Shown here: piece after piece, positions 13,879 through 24,260 of the stretch
How positions within the stretch are numbered: position 1 is the first letter of the stretch
Layout of the letters: each line of letters begins with the position of its first letter
IMG/VR virus record: IMGVR_UViG_3300034072_000142
Location: 1 to 34,981 of that record
Source: a virus
Length of the DNA: 34,981 nucleotides
Strand: one strand, 5' to 3'
Program-made: the position numbers and the translations under genes
The notes under the pieces: model-generated
Seen by the model: the letters and a program-made list of their open reading frames with translations, nothing else
Told to the model about the DNA's origin: nothing
Databases searched by the model: none

Positions 13879-14291
13879 GTCACGCTTCCGGTAACGACAC
13901 AAACTGTTCCGCTAATAAACAAGATAGTCGCAACACCTCTCGTAGCTAGCGTCATCGTCGCTTTATCACTATCTGTTCCTGCTATGTAAGCCGTCGTGAT
14001 TGAGCAAGTAATTGTTAAGTTCCCGCTAGTGTTGTTGTAAAGAGAAATGGCATCGCCAGCAGAAAACGTCGCATCTGGAATCGTGATCCCAGCCGATAAG
14101 GAAACAACTTTACCGACATCAGCAACAACAAGTGTTGTCGTCGTTGAACTTACCGGTACGTTTAGAAACCCTAACGAAAAGTTGCTAGACAGATCTGGAA
14201 GCGTTGCCGTAACACTGCTAGATGTATTCGCGCTTTGCAGGGTCTGCGTGCCAGCGCCAGAGGCGTTACCCTGAACTTTTAAGTTGCTCAT
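13875..14291 (-). CDS. Tail fibre-associated structural protein
   Basis: The product is 138 residues from ATG 14291, with AAGGA 6 bases upstream. It is a beta-rich, Ser/Thr-rich protein with [40 protein letters not shown] and a final [20 protein letters not shown]. This pattern recurs in small phage appendage proteins of aquatic phages. It lies between collagen-like and glycine-rich genes. The function is inferred as a fibre or tip component. Confidence 0.7.
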   Translation of the reverse strand: MSNLKVQGNASGAGTQTLQSANTSSSVTATLPDLSSNFSLGFLNVPVSSTTTTLVVADVGKVVSLSAGITIPDATFSAGDAISLYNNTSGNLTITCSITTAYIAGTDSDKATMTLATRGVATILFISGTVCVVTGSVT

Positions 14292-14300
14292 GTCTAATCC

Positions 14301-15899
14301 TTAGCCAAAAATTAACCAACGCTGGTCTGTTCCTACCGTTACAGCAACCCCTGTGTTAATGGTGACAGGGCCAACGCTCATGCCGTTATATGCCGAAGTT
14401 ACCGAATAATTGCTTGAAATCGTCTGCTGATTCTCTGCAATAACACCAGATCCACCGCCTCCTCCACCGCTAATCGTTACCGTGACTGCGGTTCCTACTG
14501 CGGTTGCCGTTACACCAGCACCAACAAAGTCAAAAGAAGTTACACCAGACGTTAGTAGGGTGCCATCATCTGAGACCGAGATATTAGTGCCTGTGCCAGA
14601 GGGTCCTGTAGGCCCTGTGGGACCAGAGCTACCCGTAGGACCGGGAACTGTAGAAGCCGCCCCTGTAGGGCCTGTTGGGCCTGCTACGGTCGAAGCCGCA
14701 CCCGTGGGACCCGTTGGACCTGCCACAGTAGACGCAGCTCCAGTAGGACCTGTTGGTCCGGGAACCGTTGAATCAGCACCGGTTGGTCCCGTAGGACCCG
14801 CGACTGTAGAGGCTGCACCAGTAGGTCCAGTCGGCCCTGCTACCGTAGAAGCCGCTCCGGTTGGTCCGGTTGGACCCGCTACCGTAGATGCAGGACCTGT
14901 GGGACCAATGTCGCCTTGAGCACCCGTCGGGCCAGTTGGGCCAATATTTCCTTGAGCGCCAGTAGGTCCAGTTGGGCCGACATTGCCTATGGGACCAACA
15001 TCGCCTGTAGGGCCTGTGGGTCCAACATTACCTTGAATACCGGTGGGGCCGGTAGGGCCGACGTTACCTTGAGCGCCCGTGGGGCCAATTTCCCCGGTCG
15101 GACCAGTGGGTCCCTGAGCTCCTGTAGGTCCCTGACTACCAGTTGGACCAGCTACACCCGTAGGACCCTGAGCACCGGTTGGGCCAATATCGCCTTGCGG
15201 GCCAGTCGGGCCTGTGGGGCCGGTCGCTCCGAATCCACCGCCGGGAATAGTGACAGTGACCGCATCGCCTACAGCCGTTGCAGCGACACCTAAGCCAACA
15301 AAGTTAAAGGATGTAACACCAGTGGTTAAGACTGAGCCCTCATCCGAGACAGCAATGTTTGTTCCGGTTCCTGCGGGGCCCGTGGGTCCCGTGGGTCCTG
15401 TAGAACCGGCTCCTGTGGGTCCAGTCTCACCAGTGGGGCCCGTAGGTCCAGCCACCGTAGATGCGGCTCCTGTGGGCCCTGTAGGACCGGCTACAGTGGA
15501 TGCTGCGCCTGTAGGACCAGTGGGTCCGGCTACTGTAGAAGCAGGGCCTGTGGGTCCTGTAACACCTTGCGGTCCTGTGGGGCCGGGGACGGTAGATGCA
15601 GCGCCAGTAGGTCCGACATCACCCTGACTTCCGGTTGGTCCTGTGGGGCCTTGAGCACCGGTCGGGCCTGTAGCTCCACCGCCAACAATCGTGACTGTGA
15701 CATCACCACCGACTGCTGTCGCTGTAGCACCGGGGCCCGTGATGTTAAGAGACGTAAGTCCTGATGTGATCTGTGTGCCAGCATTAGAGACAGGAATGTC
15801 TGTCCCCGCACCCGCAGGGCCGGTCGGGCCGATAACGCCCTGATCGACAATCAGTGTTACCTGTGTGCCGCCAGTGATGGTTAGGTTGACGTCGCTCAA
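14301..15899 (-). CDS. Collagen-like tail fibre protein
   Basis: The product is 532 residues from a TTG at 15899 whose stop overlap (TTGA) couples it to the upstream gene. A GGGGTGA site lies before it. Three globular beta modules (for example [20 protein letters not shown]) are separated by long Gly-Pro-Thr collagen triplets. The C-terminus ends in a compact domain ([20 protein letters not shown]). Collagen-like triplets form stiff trimeric fibres. The Gly-X-Y arrays contain a 13-residue super-repeat ([13 protein letters not shown]). Confidence 0.9.
   Translation of the reverse strand: MSDVNLTITGGTQVTLIVDQGVIGPTGPAGAGTDIPVSNAGTQITSGLTSLNITGPGATATAVGGDVTVTIVGGGATGPTGAQGPTGPTGSQGDVGPTGAASTVPGPTGPQGVTGPTGPASTVAGPTGPTGAASTVAGPTGPTGAASTVAGPTGPTGETGPTGAGSTGPTGPTGPAGTGTNIAVSDEGSVLTTGVTSFNFVGLGVAATAVGDAVTVTIPGGGFGATGPTGPTGPQGDIGPTGAQGPTGVAGPTGSQGPTGAQGPTGPTGEIGPTGAQGNVGPTGPTGIQGNVGPTGPTGDVGPIGNVGPTGPTGAQGNIGPTGPTGAQGDIGPTGPASTVAGPTGPTGAASTVAGPTGPTGAASTVAGPTGPTGADSTVPGPTGPTGAASTVAGPTGPTGAASTVAGPTGPTGAASTVPGPTGSSGPTGPTGPSGTGTNISVSDDGTLLTSGVTSFDFVGAGVTATAVGTAVTVTISGGGGGGSGVIAENQQTISSNYSVTSAYNGMSVGPVTINTGVAVTVGTDQRWLIFG
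14644..14890 (-). repeat. Tandem 39-base super-repeats in the collagen-like gene
   Basis: About six successive 39-base units encode nearly the same 13 residues ([13 protein letters not shown] and close variants). Third codon positions differ freely between units, for example Gly as GGA, GGC, GGG or GGT. A related block of the same design lies near 15440-15600. The protein repeat is therefore far better conserved than the DNA repeat. Confidence 0.8.
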
Positions 15900-16378
15900 T
15901 TTGTCACCCCGTTGGATCTGACGAGGAACAACAAAAAGACAATCAGGTCTTGAGCAGGTGTAGATCCGCTAGCAGGGATAGCTATCGTGATGTTCCCAGA
16001 AAAACCGACAGGGTTGTTAGCGTTAATATCGAGTTCTGTGTCTGTTGAAAGAACCGACCACGCAGCTTCGTCTATCACGAGAGTAAACGATCCGCCAGAG
16101 AGATTCTGATTCGTGATCGTGAGATTTACTGGAGACGGGGGTGGCGTGTAATCGGAAATATCGAATGTCAGGCCGTATCTGGAGTCTCTGACGTTTGAGA
16201 GCTGTCTGCGGATGATCTGACTTGTGATGGTCGCGCCGGTTAGGTTGAATGGCGAACCCGATTCATTGTTGAGCGTAAGATTCCAGTAAGTTTTCTGGTT
16301 GTATACCAGCTCACCGGCAATAATCTGATTGTTGAACCCGCTGACCTGTGTCAACGTATTCTTGTTGAAGATAGCCAA
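15896..16378 (-). CDS. Tail/baseplate structural protein, unknown
   Basis: The product is 160 residues from a TTG at 16378, with AGGGA just before it. It is beta-rich, with [20 protein letters not shown] and [20 protein letters not shown]. The N-terminal layout resembles small baseplate or fibre-attachment domains. It sits between the tip protein and the collagen-like fibre, so a connector role is plausible. The 76 bases upstream (16379-16454) hold no gene, clear promoter or terminator. Confidence 0.65.
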   Translation of the reverse strand: MAIFNKNTLTQVSGFNNQIIAGELVYNQKTYWNLTLNNESGSPFNLTGATITSQIIRRQLSNVRDSRYGLTFDISDYTPPPSPVNLTITNQNLSGGSFTLVIDEAAWSVLSTDTELDINANNPVGFSGNITIAIPASGSTPAQDLIVFLLFLVRSNGVTN

Positions 16379-16454
16379 TTTTCCCTCGCTCGGTAAGATT
16401 GACGTTCGCTAGGCACTCCCAGCAGAACGATGGCTGTCTTGTCTTTTCTTGATT

Positions 16455-19400
16455 CTACGGCTTTTGCTCTAGCGACGCAATCCTTGCCTCTAGTTCTTTC
16501 ACCGCGTTGGTTAACACAGCGATCATCTCAGTCATCGCAAGGCCTAGACGCTGACCTTTAGGCGTGTCAACAGACGAAACCACTTCAGGAATGATCGACT
16601 CAACATCCTGAGCGATAAAGCCTAAGTGAGGATCGGCCTGACCGATGTAATTGAATTTCACGGGTTGCAAAGCAAGGATCTTCTGAAGTCCACCGCTGTA
16701 GTTCTGGATGTTCTCTTTGACGTTTCTATCTGAGGAGTTAACCCACGAACCAGCATCGGCATACGCATTACCGTTACTGTTAAATGTCCACGTCTGTGAG
16801 GCACCGCTCGTGTAAAAAACGATGTTAGATCCAGTTGCATAGGAACCGGTGCTATTCGTAAAGACCCACGAGTTGTCTGCAAAAGTCGTCCCTCTTAGTG
16901 ACGCTGTCTTACCAGAGGAAAGAGCAATGGAGTTTGTCCACGGATCAGGCAGCGAAGGCGTAGCACCCGTCGGGCCTGTTGCTCCCTGCGGGCCTGTTGG
17001 CCCCGGAACGGTAGACGCTGCGCCGGTAGGTCCGGTATTGCCCTGCGGGCCTGTCGGGCCGGGAACCGTTGATGCTGGTCCAGTAGCACCCTGTGGGCCA
17101 GTAGGTCCGGGATTTCCTTGTATACCTTGATCGCCCTGAATACCTTGTATACCTTGCGGGCCCGTCGGCCCCGTAGGTCCGGCAATGCCTGAAGCCCACG
17201 AACCGTCGCCTCTCAAAAAGGTCGTCGTGTTGTTGGGGATGTTTTGGATCTGCGTGAAGCCTGCTGAGGTATTCGGGAAGTAATAAACATTAGAAGCGAT
17301 GCCGCCAGTCAAAACCCTGATTGCATAACCATTGGCATTAGAAAACGTAGAGCCATTTCCGTTCGTTAGAGAAGAGGTTCTTTCAACGACAAGCGCCTCG
17401 GCTGCAAATGCACTGAAGTAAGCGCCTTTAACTAACGGAGATCCGGCTCCATTGGGAACCTTAAGCGTGAATTGACCAGAGGCACCGCCTAAGAACTGAA
17501 CCGCACAATCCGAATAAGGATAGTTAACGGCGTTAACACTCAGGATCTTTGTGTCGTAGCCAGATACACCCATCGAGAACCACGGAGTCGTTCCACCGTA
17601 AGTCGTGTAGCCCTGAATCTCAAGGTTGTTGGAGTTGTTGATCGTGATTCGGTTTGCTCCGGTGCCAGAGGCAATTTCACCCCTAAGATATGCGGCAGAC
17701 GCATATAGGCCACCAGAGGTCTTATCGAGATACCAACCTGCCGTTCCATAACTGGAAGAGGTCGGAGGAATAGGTCCGTTGTAGTTGTCAGAAAGGATGC
17801 TCTGAAACACAGAGGCAGCTATAGGCCCTGTCCACGCTGTTGAATTAGCGGGCACTCCATCTACCGTCACTGCGTTGGCGTTGTATCTTCCTTGTAAATA
17901 CCAAAGCACCTGACCGATAGAAATACCGGGAACGGTAGACGACCAGCCAGCAGGAACCGCAGATCCAGATGTTGGTGTTGAGAAAGAAGGTGTGGATGCG
18001 GTTTGTGACTGAACAAGATAAGCGTTGATAAAGGCGATGCCTATAAGCCCAGATCCACCTGTCGGGCCAGAACTTCCCGTCGGACCCTGCGGCCCCGGAT
18101 CTCCTTGCGGTCCCTGACTTCCTGTAGGTCCCTGTGCGCCCGTAGGTCCCGCCATTCCTGTAGGCGACCACACAAATGCTGCACTCGTAGCCGACAGTGC
18201 GCTCTTAGCTGACTCGTTAGAGACAGAAAAGGCGAAGTACCACGTTCCACCAGCTATTTGCAGATTCTCAAACTTAACGGTACTTGAGTTTGCAAACGTC
18301 GATCCGTTGCTCAGGATTTGAGAGCTGATGACTTTCCAGTCTGTTGCAGCAGGAGTCGCAGAACTTGTATAGAACAATGTGACGGTAGTGACTCGGCCTA
18401 CAGTTGGCATCGTGCAAGTGGCCGAGAATGTCGGAGGTGCAGCAGAAGGTGCAAGATCGCCTAAGACCGGAGCATTCAGACTCGAGAAGTAAGTCGGAGA
18501 CGGCAGACTAGAGTTAGGCGCAGGAGCAAACGCTGTAATACTTGAGTCGTCATAAACGTCAGCGTTGTACTCGGATAGTTCTAATGTGGCTCCTAAGTTC
18601 CCGTCATCTACCGTAGCCTCGGATACCTTCATGACTCGGAAGAGCTTGTTTGTCCATCCGTAATCTGCGTTTGTAATGTCAACCACATCACCCGCGTCAA
18701 CTTGTATGCCCGGATATGTCGAGGTGATGGTGACGATGAGATCTTCTCTCGCCTGTTCTAGCCTTCTATTTCCGAGATACTGGGCTTGCACAGAGTTGTT
18801 CGTAAACTCTAGTGTGGTTGTTTGACGATTGTCTGGTTCGTTGGGATACCTTAAGCCCGCAGGAGTCTCAAGAAACACCATATTAGGCTGATCTCGATTC
18901 TCTGAATTGGGAAACTCAATTTGTATCTGATTGATCTGCTGATTAATGTCAATCGCAGAAACTCTGATCTCACCGATCAAGTTAGAATCGTTGAACGAGA
19001 ATGTAGAACTATCGGCCTTGTTGATAACAACCGACCAAAGACCCGAAGCGGCGTTGTAAGCCATCCAACTATCGGAGCACTCCAGCATCTTCTCAACGTT
19101 ATCTAATACCGGCCTTCCCGTGTCTATGACCCCGTTAATTCTGTATCGGGCTTGTGTGGCCGATCCGCCGCCAGAAGGCGTGTAAGTAATGGTCTGATCC
19201 GAGTAAGTATTAAGAGCTGTCGCACTCGTAGAGTCCACGAGACCAGTCATGCCTGCGCCGTAACGCTCGTCGGTCATGTAGTCGTACCAAACATCGCCGG
19301 GTTTCGCTACCGTTCCACCTTTTGGATAGTGCTTGCAGTAAAACGTTATGGGCTGTAGACCTGTCGTGCCTGCGTCAGCGTTGTAATTTAGCTTGACGAT

Positions 19401-19985
19401 TGCAAACGCTAATCCGTTCATCTGACGGCCAGATGCAGGCCAGCGTAAAGCGACTGGAATATCTGAGCCACCCATAAACACGTTGGGAGCCGTTCCGTTT
19501 ACGGCAGTGATCGTGCCTGCATTTGTTGATGTGTAAAGACTAATGTACAGATTGCCCGAGATCTTTGTGTCAACGTTTCCATCGCCATCTGTCAGGGACA
19601 CTACTTTAGTCTGATCTGTACCATCAAAAGTAACTAAGCGATCTCCGTAGTAGAACTTTGTTCGATCATAAGAAAACGTAGCAGAGGCATCTGACGATAT
19701 AGAACTTATGGCTATGACGTAATACATCGTCTTTTGATCGGTCGATAACACCGCATCGACAAAGGTTCCGCCTAACCACGCATCGCCATAAACAACGGGA
19801 ACAGAGTTCGTCGAGGAAGGTGGCACCTGTTGCCTTGCTCCCATATCTTGAACATTGGGAGGCTTAGATCCAAACGCCCTTGTCACGACATAGCTAACCG
19901 CAAAGTTGATCGCAAAGGTTGCCGCCGATAAAGCGATTCCTGTTAGCTGTACACCAATTGCGGAAAGAATGATTGATGCTGGCAT
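16455..19985 (-). CDS. Tail tip/central fibre protein with collagen segments and S74 chaperone end
   Basis: The product has 1176 residues. A hydrophobic N-terminus (about 3-38) precedes a large J-like tip domain ([20 protein letters not shown] near 60). Collagen-like stretches lie at about 605-645 and 930-1007. The C-terminus is a Peptidase_S74 intramolecular chaperone: [20 protein letters not shown] with Ser about 1084 and Lys about 1089 as the likely self-cleavage pair, then [15 protein letters not shown] and a coiled coil. It should attach to the tail tip, contact the host receptor and trim its own C-terminus after trimerisation. Confidence 0.9.
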   Translation of the reverse strand: MPASIILSAIGVQLTGIALSAATFAINFAVSYVVTRAFGSKPPNVQDMGARQQVPPSSTNSVPVVYGDAWLGGTFVDAVLSTDQKTMYYVIAISSISSDASATFSYDRTKFYYGDRLVTFDGTDQTKVVSLTDGDGNVDTKISGNLYISLYTSTNAGTITAVNGTAPNVFMGGSDIPVALRWPASGRQMNGLAFAIVKLNYNADAGTTGLQPITFYCKHYPKGGTVAKPGDVWYDYMTDERYGAGMTGLVDSTSATALNTYSDQTITYTPSGGGSATQARYRINGVIDTGRPVLDNVEKMLECSDSWMAYNAASGLWSVVINKADSSTFSFNDSNLIGEIRVSAIDINQQINQIQIEFPNSENRDQPNMVFLETPAGLRYPNEPDNRQTTTLEFTNNSVQAQYLGNRRLEQAREDLIVTITSTYPGIQVDAGDVVDITNADYGWTNKLFRVMKVSEATVDDGNLGATLELSEYNADVYDDSSITAFAPAPNSSLPSPTYFSSLNAPVLGDLAPSAAPPTFSATCTMPTVGRVTTVTLFYTSSATPAATDWKVISSQILSNGSTFANSSTVKFENLQIAGGTWYFAFSVSNESAKSALSATSAAFVWSPTGMAGPTGAQGPTGSQGPQGDPGPQGPTGSSGPTGGSGLIGIAFINAYLVQSQTASTPSFSTPTSGSAVPAGWSSTVPGISIGQVLWYLQGRYNANAVTVDGVPANSTAWTGPIAASVFQSILSDNYNGPIPPTSSSYGTAGWYLDKTSGGLYASAAYLRGEIASGTGANRITINNSNNLEIQGYTTYGGTTPWFSMGVSGYDTKILSVNAVNYPYSDCAVQFLGGASGQFTLKVPNGAGSPLVKGAYFSAFAAEALVVERTSSLTNGNGSTFSNANGYAIRVLTGGIASNVYYFPNTSAGFTQIQNIPNNTTTFLRGDGSWASGIAGPTGPTGPQGIQGIQGDQGIQGNPGPTGPQGATGPASTVPGPTGPQGNTGPTGAASTVPGPTGPQGATGPTGATPSLPDPWTNSIALSSGKTASLRGTTFADNSWVFTNSTGSYATGSNIVFYTSGASQTWTFNSNGNAYADAGSWVNSSDRNVKENIQNYSGGLQKILALQPVKFNYIGQADPHLGFIAQDVESIIPEVVSSVDTPKGQRLGLAMTEMIAVLTNAVKELEARIASLEQKP

Positions 19986-19988
19986 GAT

Positions 19989-20426
19989 CTACTCTCGAAA
20001 GAAGGTCGCTTGCAAGGGCTTGAATTTATATCGTGTGTAATCAATGTCAGGACTAGAAGGCATGAGGCTTGTGCATACAATGTCTACCCGCTTAGAGTCC
20101 AGCATGTACTGAGCAAGTTTGTTAAACCTCAACCAAAGCCTGCCACCGAGACTTGTGTTCCTGTACTCAGGCATAACCCACCACGCTACCTCGTGAAGCT
20201 CTCTGACGTAGCGATTCCAAAAGTTTCTTGTAATGTATGCAGCAAGGAATCCGTGTAGGTTGTCATCAACTAAAACGAATCCTCTGCCGTGAATCATCTG
20301 ATCGAAAAGGTTTCTGACTTGAGGTTCGTTTTGATTGTGTTTTAGCGCTTCTATGCCTGCTTCGTCTGCATACGCCTTCATCATCTCAATAAGATGAGGC
20401 ACATCGTATTTTGTCGCTTCTCTCAT
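19989..20426 (-). CDS. GNAT-family N-acetyltransferase-like protein
   Basis: The product is 145 residues, beginning MREATKYDVPHLIEMMKAYA. It carries the GNAT core: a beta strand GFLAAYITRNFW, then HEVAWWVMPEYRNTSLGGRL with the acetyl-CoA loop (about 80-100) and a LWLRFNKLAQYML helix. It is coupled to the upstream tail gene by a 4-base overlap and lies 3 bases before the tip gene. Its target may be a phage structural protein or a host factor. Mom DNA modification enzymes also have GNAT-like folds, but nothing here points specifically to Mom. Confidence 0.8.
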   Translation of the reverse strand: MREATKYDVPHLIEMMKAYADEAGIEALKHNQNEPQVRNLFDQMIHGRGFVLVDDNLHGFLAAYITRNFWNRYVRELHEVAWWVMPEYRNTSLGGRLWLRFNKLAQYMLDSKRVDIVCTSLMPSSPDIDYTRYKFKPLQATFFRE

Positions 20427-21079
20427 CCCGCCTCTCTTATATCGTTAGGATCTGGTAATTGGGTTTGTGCGCTTCCGGGATCTGATTGTGAGCCAGATTT
20501 AGGTGGGGCTCCAAAGTCAAAGTATTGACCAGAGATCGCAGCTACTCGATTCATGCTTGCATCCGAAGCGTAGAGCTGCTTCCAGTTGTTCTCGTTTGTC
20601 CTAATGCCAGCAATACGGCTCTCTAAAATAGATCTGAAAGAAGAACAAGATATAGAACAAGTCGCCGTTCTGCTTCTTGCGTTCTCGTCCCAGTCCTCAG
20701 TAATTGAGATGTTAGAGACGATGCCTTGATAACGCTTGAAGAACTGTGTGCTAGGGCTTGTGATGATCTGGTAGTTTGAGTCGAAGAAACCGCGCCAGAT
20801 CTCAACAGTTGAGCCCTTGATGTTTGATCCTAAGACCAACGATATATTTGTAGGATCAATACCGATAAGGCCGATCACCATATCAACAGATGTAGCCTTG
20901 ATCTCTCGATTGACTGCACCGACAGACAAGAGACTTCCGAGGCTTGTAAAAGTATTGCCCCCTATAGTGATGGGAGCTGCTGCATTGCAAAATGTATAAG
21001 TAGTTGTTGAGGTCGTAAGTTTTACAAATTCTCCGTGTGTGATGCTTGCGCTATTTAGCGCTGTCATTGGTGTACTCAT
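20423..21079 (-). CDS. Minor tail/tip protein (DUF2163-like)
   Basis: The product has 218 residues. The opening LNSASITHGEFVKLTTSTTT and FTSLGSLLSVGAVNREIKATS, then VEIWRGFF and IVSNISITEDWDENARSRTA, fit the beta-rich DUF2163-type tail proteins that sit between the distal tail and the tip. A variable NNWKQLYASDASMNRVAAIS segment and an unstructured C-terminus follow. It overlaps both neighbours by 4 bases. Confidence 0.75.
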   Translation of the reverse strand: MSTPMTALNSASITHGEFVKLTTSTTTYTFCNAAAPITIGGNTFTSLGSLLSVGAVNREIKATSVDMVIGLIGIDPTNISLVLGSNIKGSTVEIWRGFFDSNYQIITSPSTQFFKRYQGIVSNISITEDWDENARSRTATCSISCSSFRSILESRIAGIRTNENNWKQLYASDASMNRVAAISGQYFDFGAPPKSGSQSDPGSAQTQLPDPNDIREAG

Positions 21080-21723
21080 TGGACGTTCTCCCTAAAGACA
21101 AAGTCAGAGTCCCAATCAACAAAAGCACCATTAGTCATCGGCCTTAGTGTGTAAGTCGGGCAGACCTCAGCGACTACAGAAAACGTGCAGGAAGCCCCTA
21201 CAGCCGTTAATGTGCCAGTAGAGGGTGTTCCTATCACCGGACGATGTAATGTCACGCTAACGGTCGATCCTGAGCCTCTCAGCACCTCTGTGGTGACCTT
21301 GTAGGGATAGTTTCCTATCTGGAGGAAGTCGCCAGCAGCAAAGACGACTGTAGACGCTGAGACAGCGGGAAGATTACCGACAGAGATCGTTGTCGCGTTA
21401 GGCGCAGGAACGCTTGCAAGGGTAAGGGCAGCAGCCTGTCCAGATGTAAGGCCACCTTTGTACTCTGTGAACCACTGAAGGTTTGATGTGTTGAATGTGA
21501 TTGTCGCTGCGGTCTGTCTATCTAGATTGTCAATCGTCTGGATAACGTCTCTGACCTGCGGGTAATAAAGATAAGAATGAGGGCGAACCGTGAACACCCA
21601 CGGAACCGAAGTTACATACTGCGCTGTCCTGACTTGCCCGGAGCGTGAGTATTGCTGACCAACCATTCGACGGTTATTTACCGTGATGTATTGGGAGATG
21701 TTTAAGATGGTTTGGAAGCTCAT
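21076..21723 (-). CDS. Distal tail-like protein
   Basis: The product is 215 residues, beginning MSFQTILNISQYITVNNRRM. It is beta-rich, with VPWVFTVRPHSYLYYPQVRD and an inserted Ser/Thr-rich beta domain (about 95-185). Its position right after the tape measure gene is where distal tail (Dit) proteins lie in siphoviruses. The call rests on order and composition rather than a recognised motif. It overlaps the tape measure gene by 4 bases. Confidence 0.7.
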   Translation of the reverse strand: MSFQTILNISQYITVNNRRMVGQQYSRSGQVRTAQYVTSVPWVFTVRPHSYLYYPQVRDVIQTIDNLDRQTAATITFNTSNLQWFTEYKGGLTSGQAAALTLASVPAPNATTISVGNLPAVSASTVVFAAGDFLQIGNYPYKVTTEVLRGSGSTVSVTLHRPVIGTPSTGTLTAVGASCTFSVVAEVCPTYTLRPMTNGAFVDWDSDFVFRENVQ

Positions 21724-23453
21724 GCTCTGCCTCTCGGTGAGAGTGATTTCTGAGCGTAGGCATTAGCTGCCCATACCGCTCGGTTGCTGCCCATAATCCG
21801 ATCCTCAAAAGACTTTACGTCGATAGCTTGTATGTTGTAGTTGTTTACAGTTGTTGCTCCGCTTGTTGCATAGCTAGGAACAACCTGACCAGACATGCTG
21901 GGAACAAACAACTCAGGCCCTCTTTCGCCGACGATATAAGGACTCCCCGAGTTGACAGGTCCACCTCCGGCTCGCTTGCCAAAGATCCCGCCGATAACGG
22001 GGATCGTTGACATAAAGTTCTCAAACAATGATGGAGCGCCCGTCATGTTGGGTTTGAAGATGGCATCAAGAAACTTGTCCAATGCTCTCGACGCGAGTTT
22101 CTGCAAGAGAGAACTGAGCGCAGACTTAAAAGCCTGTGACGCTGACTTGCCCTGCATAAAGGCTTCTACGATAGTCGCGCCGAGAGACTTATAACCGTCC
22201 CGAAGATCCTCAAGAAGTTCTAATTGCTCGTCCTTTTCTTTCTTCGTGAGATCCATTTCTTCTAATTTCTTATTTGCAGCAATTTCTGCTTGCCACATTG
22301 CGTCTAAAGCGACTTGCTGCGCTTCTTTTTCTATCTCAATTTGTCTTTCATAGTCCTTGATGATCTGATCCTGACGCATCTTTCTCAGATCTTCCATCGC
22401 GGCTAATTCTTGCGATGCCTCTTTTGCGTACTGTTGTATTTGTTCTTGTAGCTCGGCTTCTTCTCTGCGAAGGCGGATAATTTCCTCCATCCTTTCTAGA
22501 CCAGAAGCACCCCCTTGTTTCGCAGCCTCAAACCTTAGCGCGGCTTCCTCGCCTTCTCGCAGTTTGAGAATCTGAGCGTCAAGACTTTCTAAGTAAGCCT
22601 TTAACGCCTTAGCTCGTGACTCTGCTTCGGTATCTTTTACTGCCTTAACTCGTGTGCCTGACTGAATGCCGCCTTTAGCAACATTCACTACAGGAGCAGC
22701 GGGCGCTTCTTCTTCGCCAAACCCTAAGAACTTTTTAACGCCTGTCCACGCATCACGAGCCTTGCCGACAAGACTAAGAAAACCTATCTTTGCCTTTTCG
22801 GTCATCTGGTCGATTGCGTCGCCAATCTCACCGATAGCCTCAACACCCTTCTTAGCCTCACCTGTGAACTTGTCGGTGTTCTTAGAGAGTTGGTCGATCT
22901 TAGAAATATCGACGTTGGCAAATTGCTTGCCGAAAAGCTGAACCTGAAGCCTTGCTCGTTCAGCGCCCGGTCCCATTTGGGAAAGCACAGAGGTTAAGTC
23001 TCTAAAGATGTCAATCTCAGGGCGAAGCATCCCTCCAGCATCAGCGATGTTTACGCCGAGCTCCTTGAATAACTCCGCTTGCTCTTTTTGACCGTCAGCA
23101 GCACCGCCTAACGTCGTAGAGAATCTGTCCCACATCTGAGCAGCGTTTTCTGCACCCTTACCTGCCTGCACCATCGCGCTTTGGAGGGCTAAGACTTCCT
23201 CAATCGCTAGACCAGATCCCTCAGCAAAATCATTGACCGCATCGGCTGCTTTGAAAAAGGAAGTAGCAAAGGCTGTAGCAGCGCCAGCCGCTAACAACAT
23301 TGGGCTTCGTAGTGCGCCCATAGCCGTACCCAGAACGTCTACGGATACTTTTAGCTCACGAGTTTTTTGTCTCGCCCTGTCGACTTCTTGAACGAACTTA
23401 GCGCTCTCTAGACCGAGAGCTACTTGTAGGGCTGCTATAAGTTTACCCGCCAC
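21720..23453 (-). CDS. Tail tape measure protein
   Basis: The product is 577 residues from a GTG at 23453 with GGGGG 5 bases upstream. An N-terminal helical region (FVQEVDRARQKTRELKVSVD), a hydrophobic stretch (SPMLLAAGAATAFATSFF), a long coiled coil (about 290-430) and a C-terminal GGPVNSGSPYIVGERGPELF segment are typical of short siphovirus tape measures. The family rule of about 0.15 nm of tail per residue implies a tail near 85 nm. Its start overlaps the frameshift extension by 11 bases. Confidence 0.9.
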   Translation of the reverse strand: MAGKLIAALQVALGLESAKFVQEVDRARQKTRELKVSVDVLGTAMGALRSPMLLAAGAATAFATSFFKAADAVNDFAEGSGLAIEEVLALQSAMVQAGKGAENAAQMWDRFSTTLGGAADGQKEQAELFKELGVNIADAGGMLRPEIDIFRDLTSVLSQMGPGAERARLQVQLFGKQFANVDISKIDQLSKNTDKFTGEAKKGVEAIGEIGDAIDQMTEKAKIGFLSLVGKARDAWTGVKKFLGFGEEEAPAAPVVNVAKGGIQSGTRVKAVKDTEAESRAKALKAYLESLDAQILKLREGEEAALRFEAAKQGGASGLERMEEIIRLRREEAELQEQIQQYAKEASQELAAMEDLRKMRQDQIIKDYERQIEIEKEAQQVALDAMWQAEIAANKKLEEMDLTKKEKDEQLELLEDLRDGYKSLGATIVEAFMQGKSASQAFKSALSSLLQKLASRALDKFLDAIFKPNMTGAPSLFENFMSTIPVIGGIFGKRAGGGPVNSGSPYIVGERGPELFVPSMSGQVVPSYATSGATTVNNYNIQAIDVKSFEDRIMGSNRAVWAANAYAQKSLSPRGRA

Positions 23454-24260
23454 GATTTCCCCCTAATATCTCAAGAAACTCCGCTTTGAATCCGGGTAGC
23501 GAAGTGAACGCCAGAAAATCACGCTCTTGTTTTGTCATGTAATTGGGAGGGATAAAATACTCCTCCAAATGCGGGAAGAAATCACGACTCTTGATCGGGT
23601 TCTTAGATAACGCGTTATAAACAATCGTCATCAGATGCGAGATCAATATCAAGTTATGTCTCGCGCCAATCATGCCGTCGCGGTACATCAATTCTAACTC
23701 TCGGACGGTCGCTACATCAAGGCTATCGAATGCTTCAGGACTTTGGCCGTTAAAGATTGCCGCCGCCCTGACTTGTCGATATAGCGACCTCTTTAGTTTT
23801 TTTCCGTTGTCTCGTAATCGGGGTTAACCGCTTTCTGAATCAGATTCACTAAATGTTTGATCTGTGCCTCTGAAAACGTATCCGATATGTCCTCGTACGA
23901 CAGCGCAAACATTTCGTCGCCTTCTTCAAACCCGACGAGATTAACTAACGCAATCTCTCGCATGAGTTCCTGCGCTTTGAATTTCGCCGCCTCTCTTAGG
24001 CTTCGACCCTCGACAATAACGTCATCGTCCAAAAACTCAGCATCAACACTTTGATTGATCTTGTAGAGCTTTTGGAAAGTGGCGTAGAGCTTCTCGTACT
24101 CTTCTGAGATAAGAGCGTCTGGAGGATTTTTAATTTTCTCCTCTAGCCTCAACATTTCTTTTCGAGTCGGGAGATAGACTTTGAGAAGGTGTCCTGCAAA
24201 CTCAATGTCTGTGTGGGTCTGTCGTTGGAATGACTTTCCGAATTTATCTTGTATTTTCAT
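23443..24260 (-). CDS. Tail assembly chaperone, -1 frameshift fusion (G-T type)
   Basis: The fusion reads 155 residues of the shorter chaperone to 23796, slips -1 at A-AAA-AAC (23802-23796), and continues for 117 codons to the stop at 23443. The total is about 272 residues. The extension opens LKRSLYRQVRAAAIFNGQSP and carries SLDVATVRELELMYRDGMIG, and it has no start codon of its own before the middle. This is the lambda G/GT arrangement, in which the longer form bridges tape measure and tube protein. Confidence 0.85.
23793..24260 (-). CDS. Tail assembly chaperone, short form (G type)
   Basis: The product has 155 residues, beginning MKIQDKFGKSFQRQTHTDIE. It has a helical middle (RLEEKIKNPPDALISEEYEK) and an acidic C-terminal half (VNLVGFEEGDEMFALSYEDI). 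It ends directly on the slippery heptamer, with the TAA stop as the next codon. Its position before the tape measure gene identifies it as the major chaperone. It overlaps the upstream gene by 4 bases. Confidence 0.88.
   Translation of the reverse strand: MKIQDKFGKSFQRQTHTDIEFAGHLLKVYLPTRKEMLRLEEKIKNPPDALISEEYEKLYATFQKLYKINQSVDAEFLDDDVIVEGRSLREAAKFKAQELMREIALVNLVGFEEGDEMFALSYEDISDTFSEAQIKHLVNLIQKAVNPDYETTEKN
23796..23802 (-). promoter_or_regulatory. -1 ribosomal frameshift slippery site
   Basis: On the minus strand the heptamer A-AAA-AAC lies in the correct phase (GAA AAA AAC) and is followed immediately by TAA. The -1 frame is open from here to 23443. A short downstream stem (GTCG, six-base loop, CGAC) could help but is weak. 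X-XXY-YYZ sites of this kind are the standard signal for tail chaperone frameshifting. Confidence 0.85.

Noticed and set aside
14482-15627. Plus-strand Val-Gly-Pro repeat frames opposite the collagen-like gene
   Set aside because: They are antisense shadows of Gly-Pro-Thr codons. The minus-strand protein has recognisable domains at both ends and fits the operon.
19989-20426. GNAT protein as a Mom-type DNA modification enzyme
   Set aside because: Only the general GNAT fold is seen. It lies in the tail module with no Com-like partner, so a Mom call is not supported.
23692-23792. Apparent non-coding gap between the tail chaperone and the next frame
   Set aside because: It is explained as coding by the -1 frameshift at 23796-23802.
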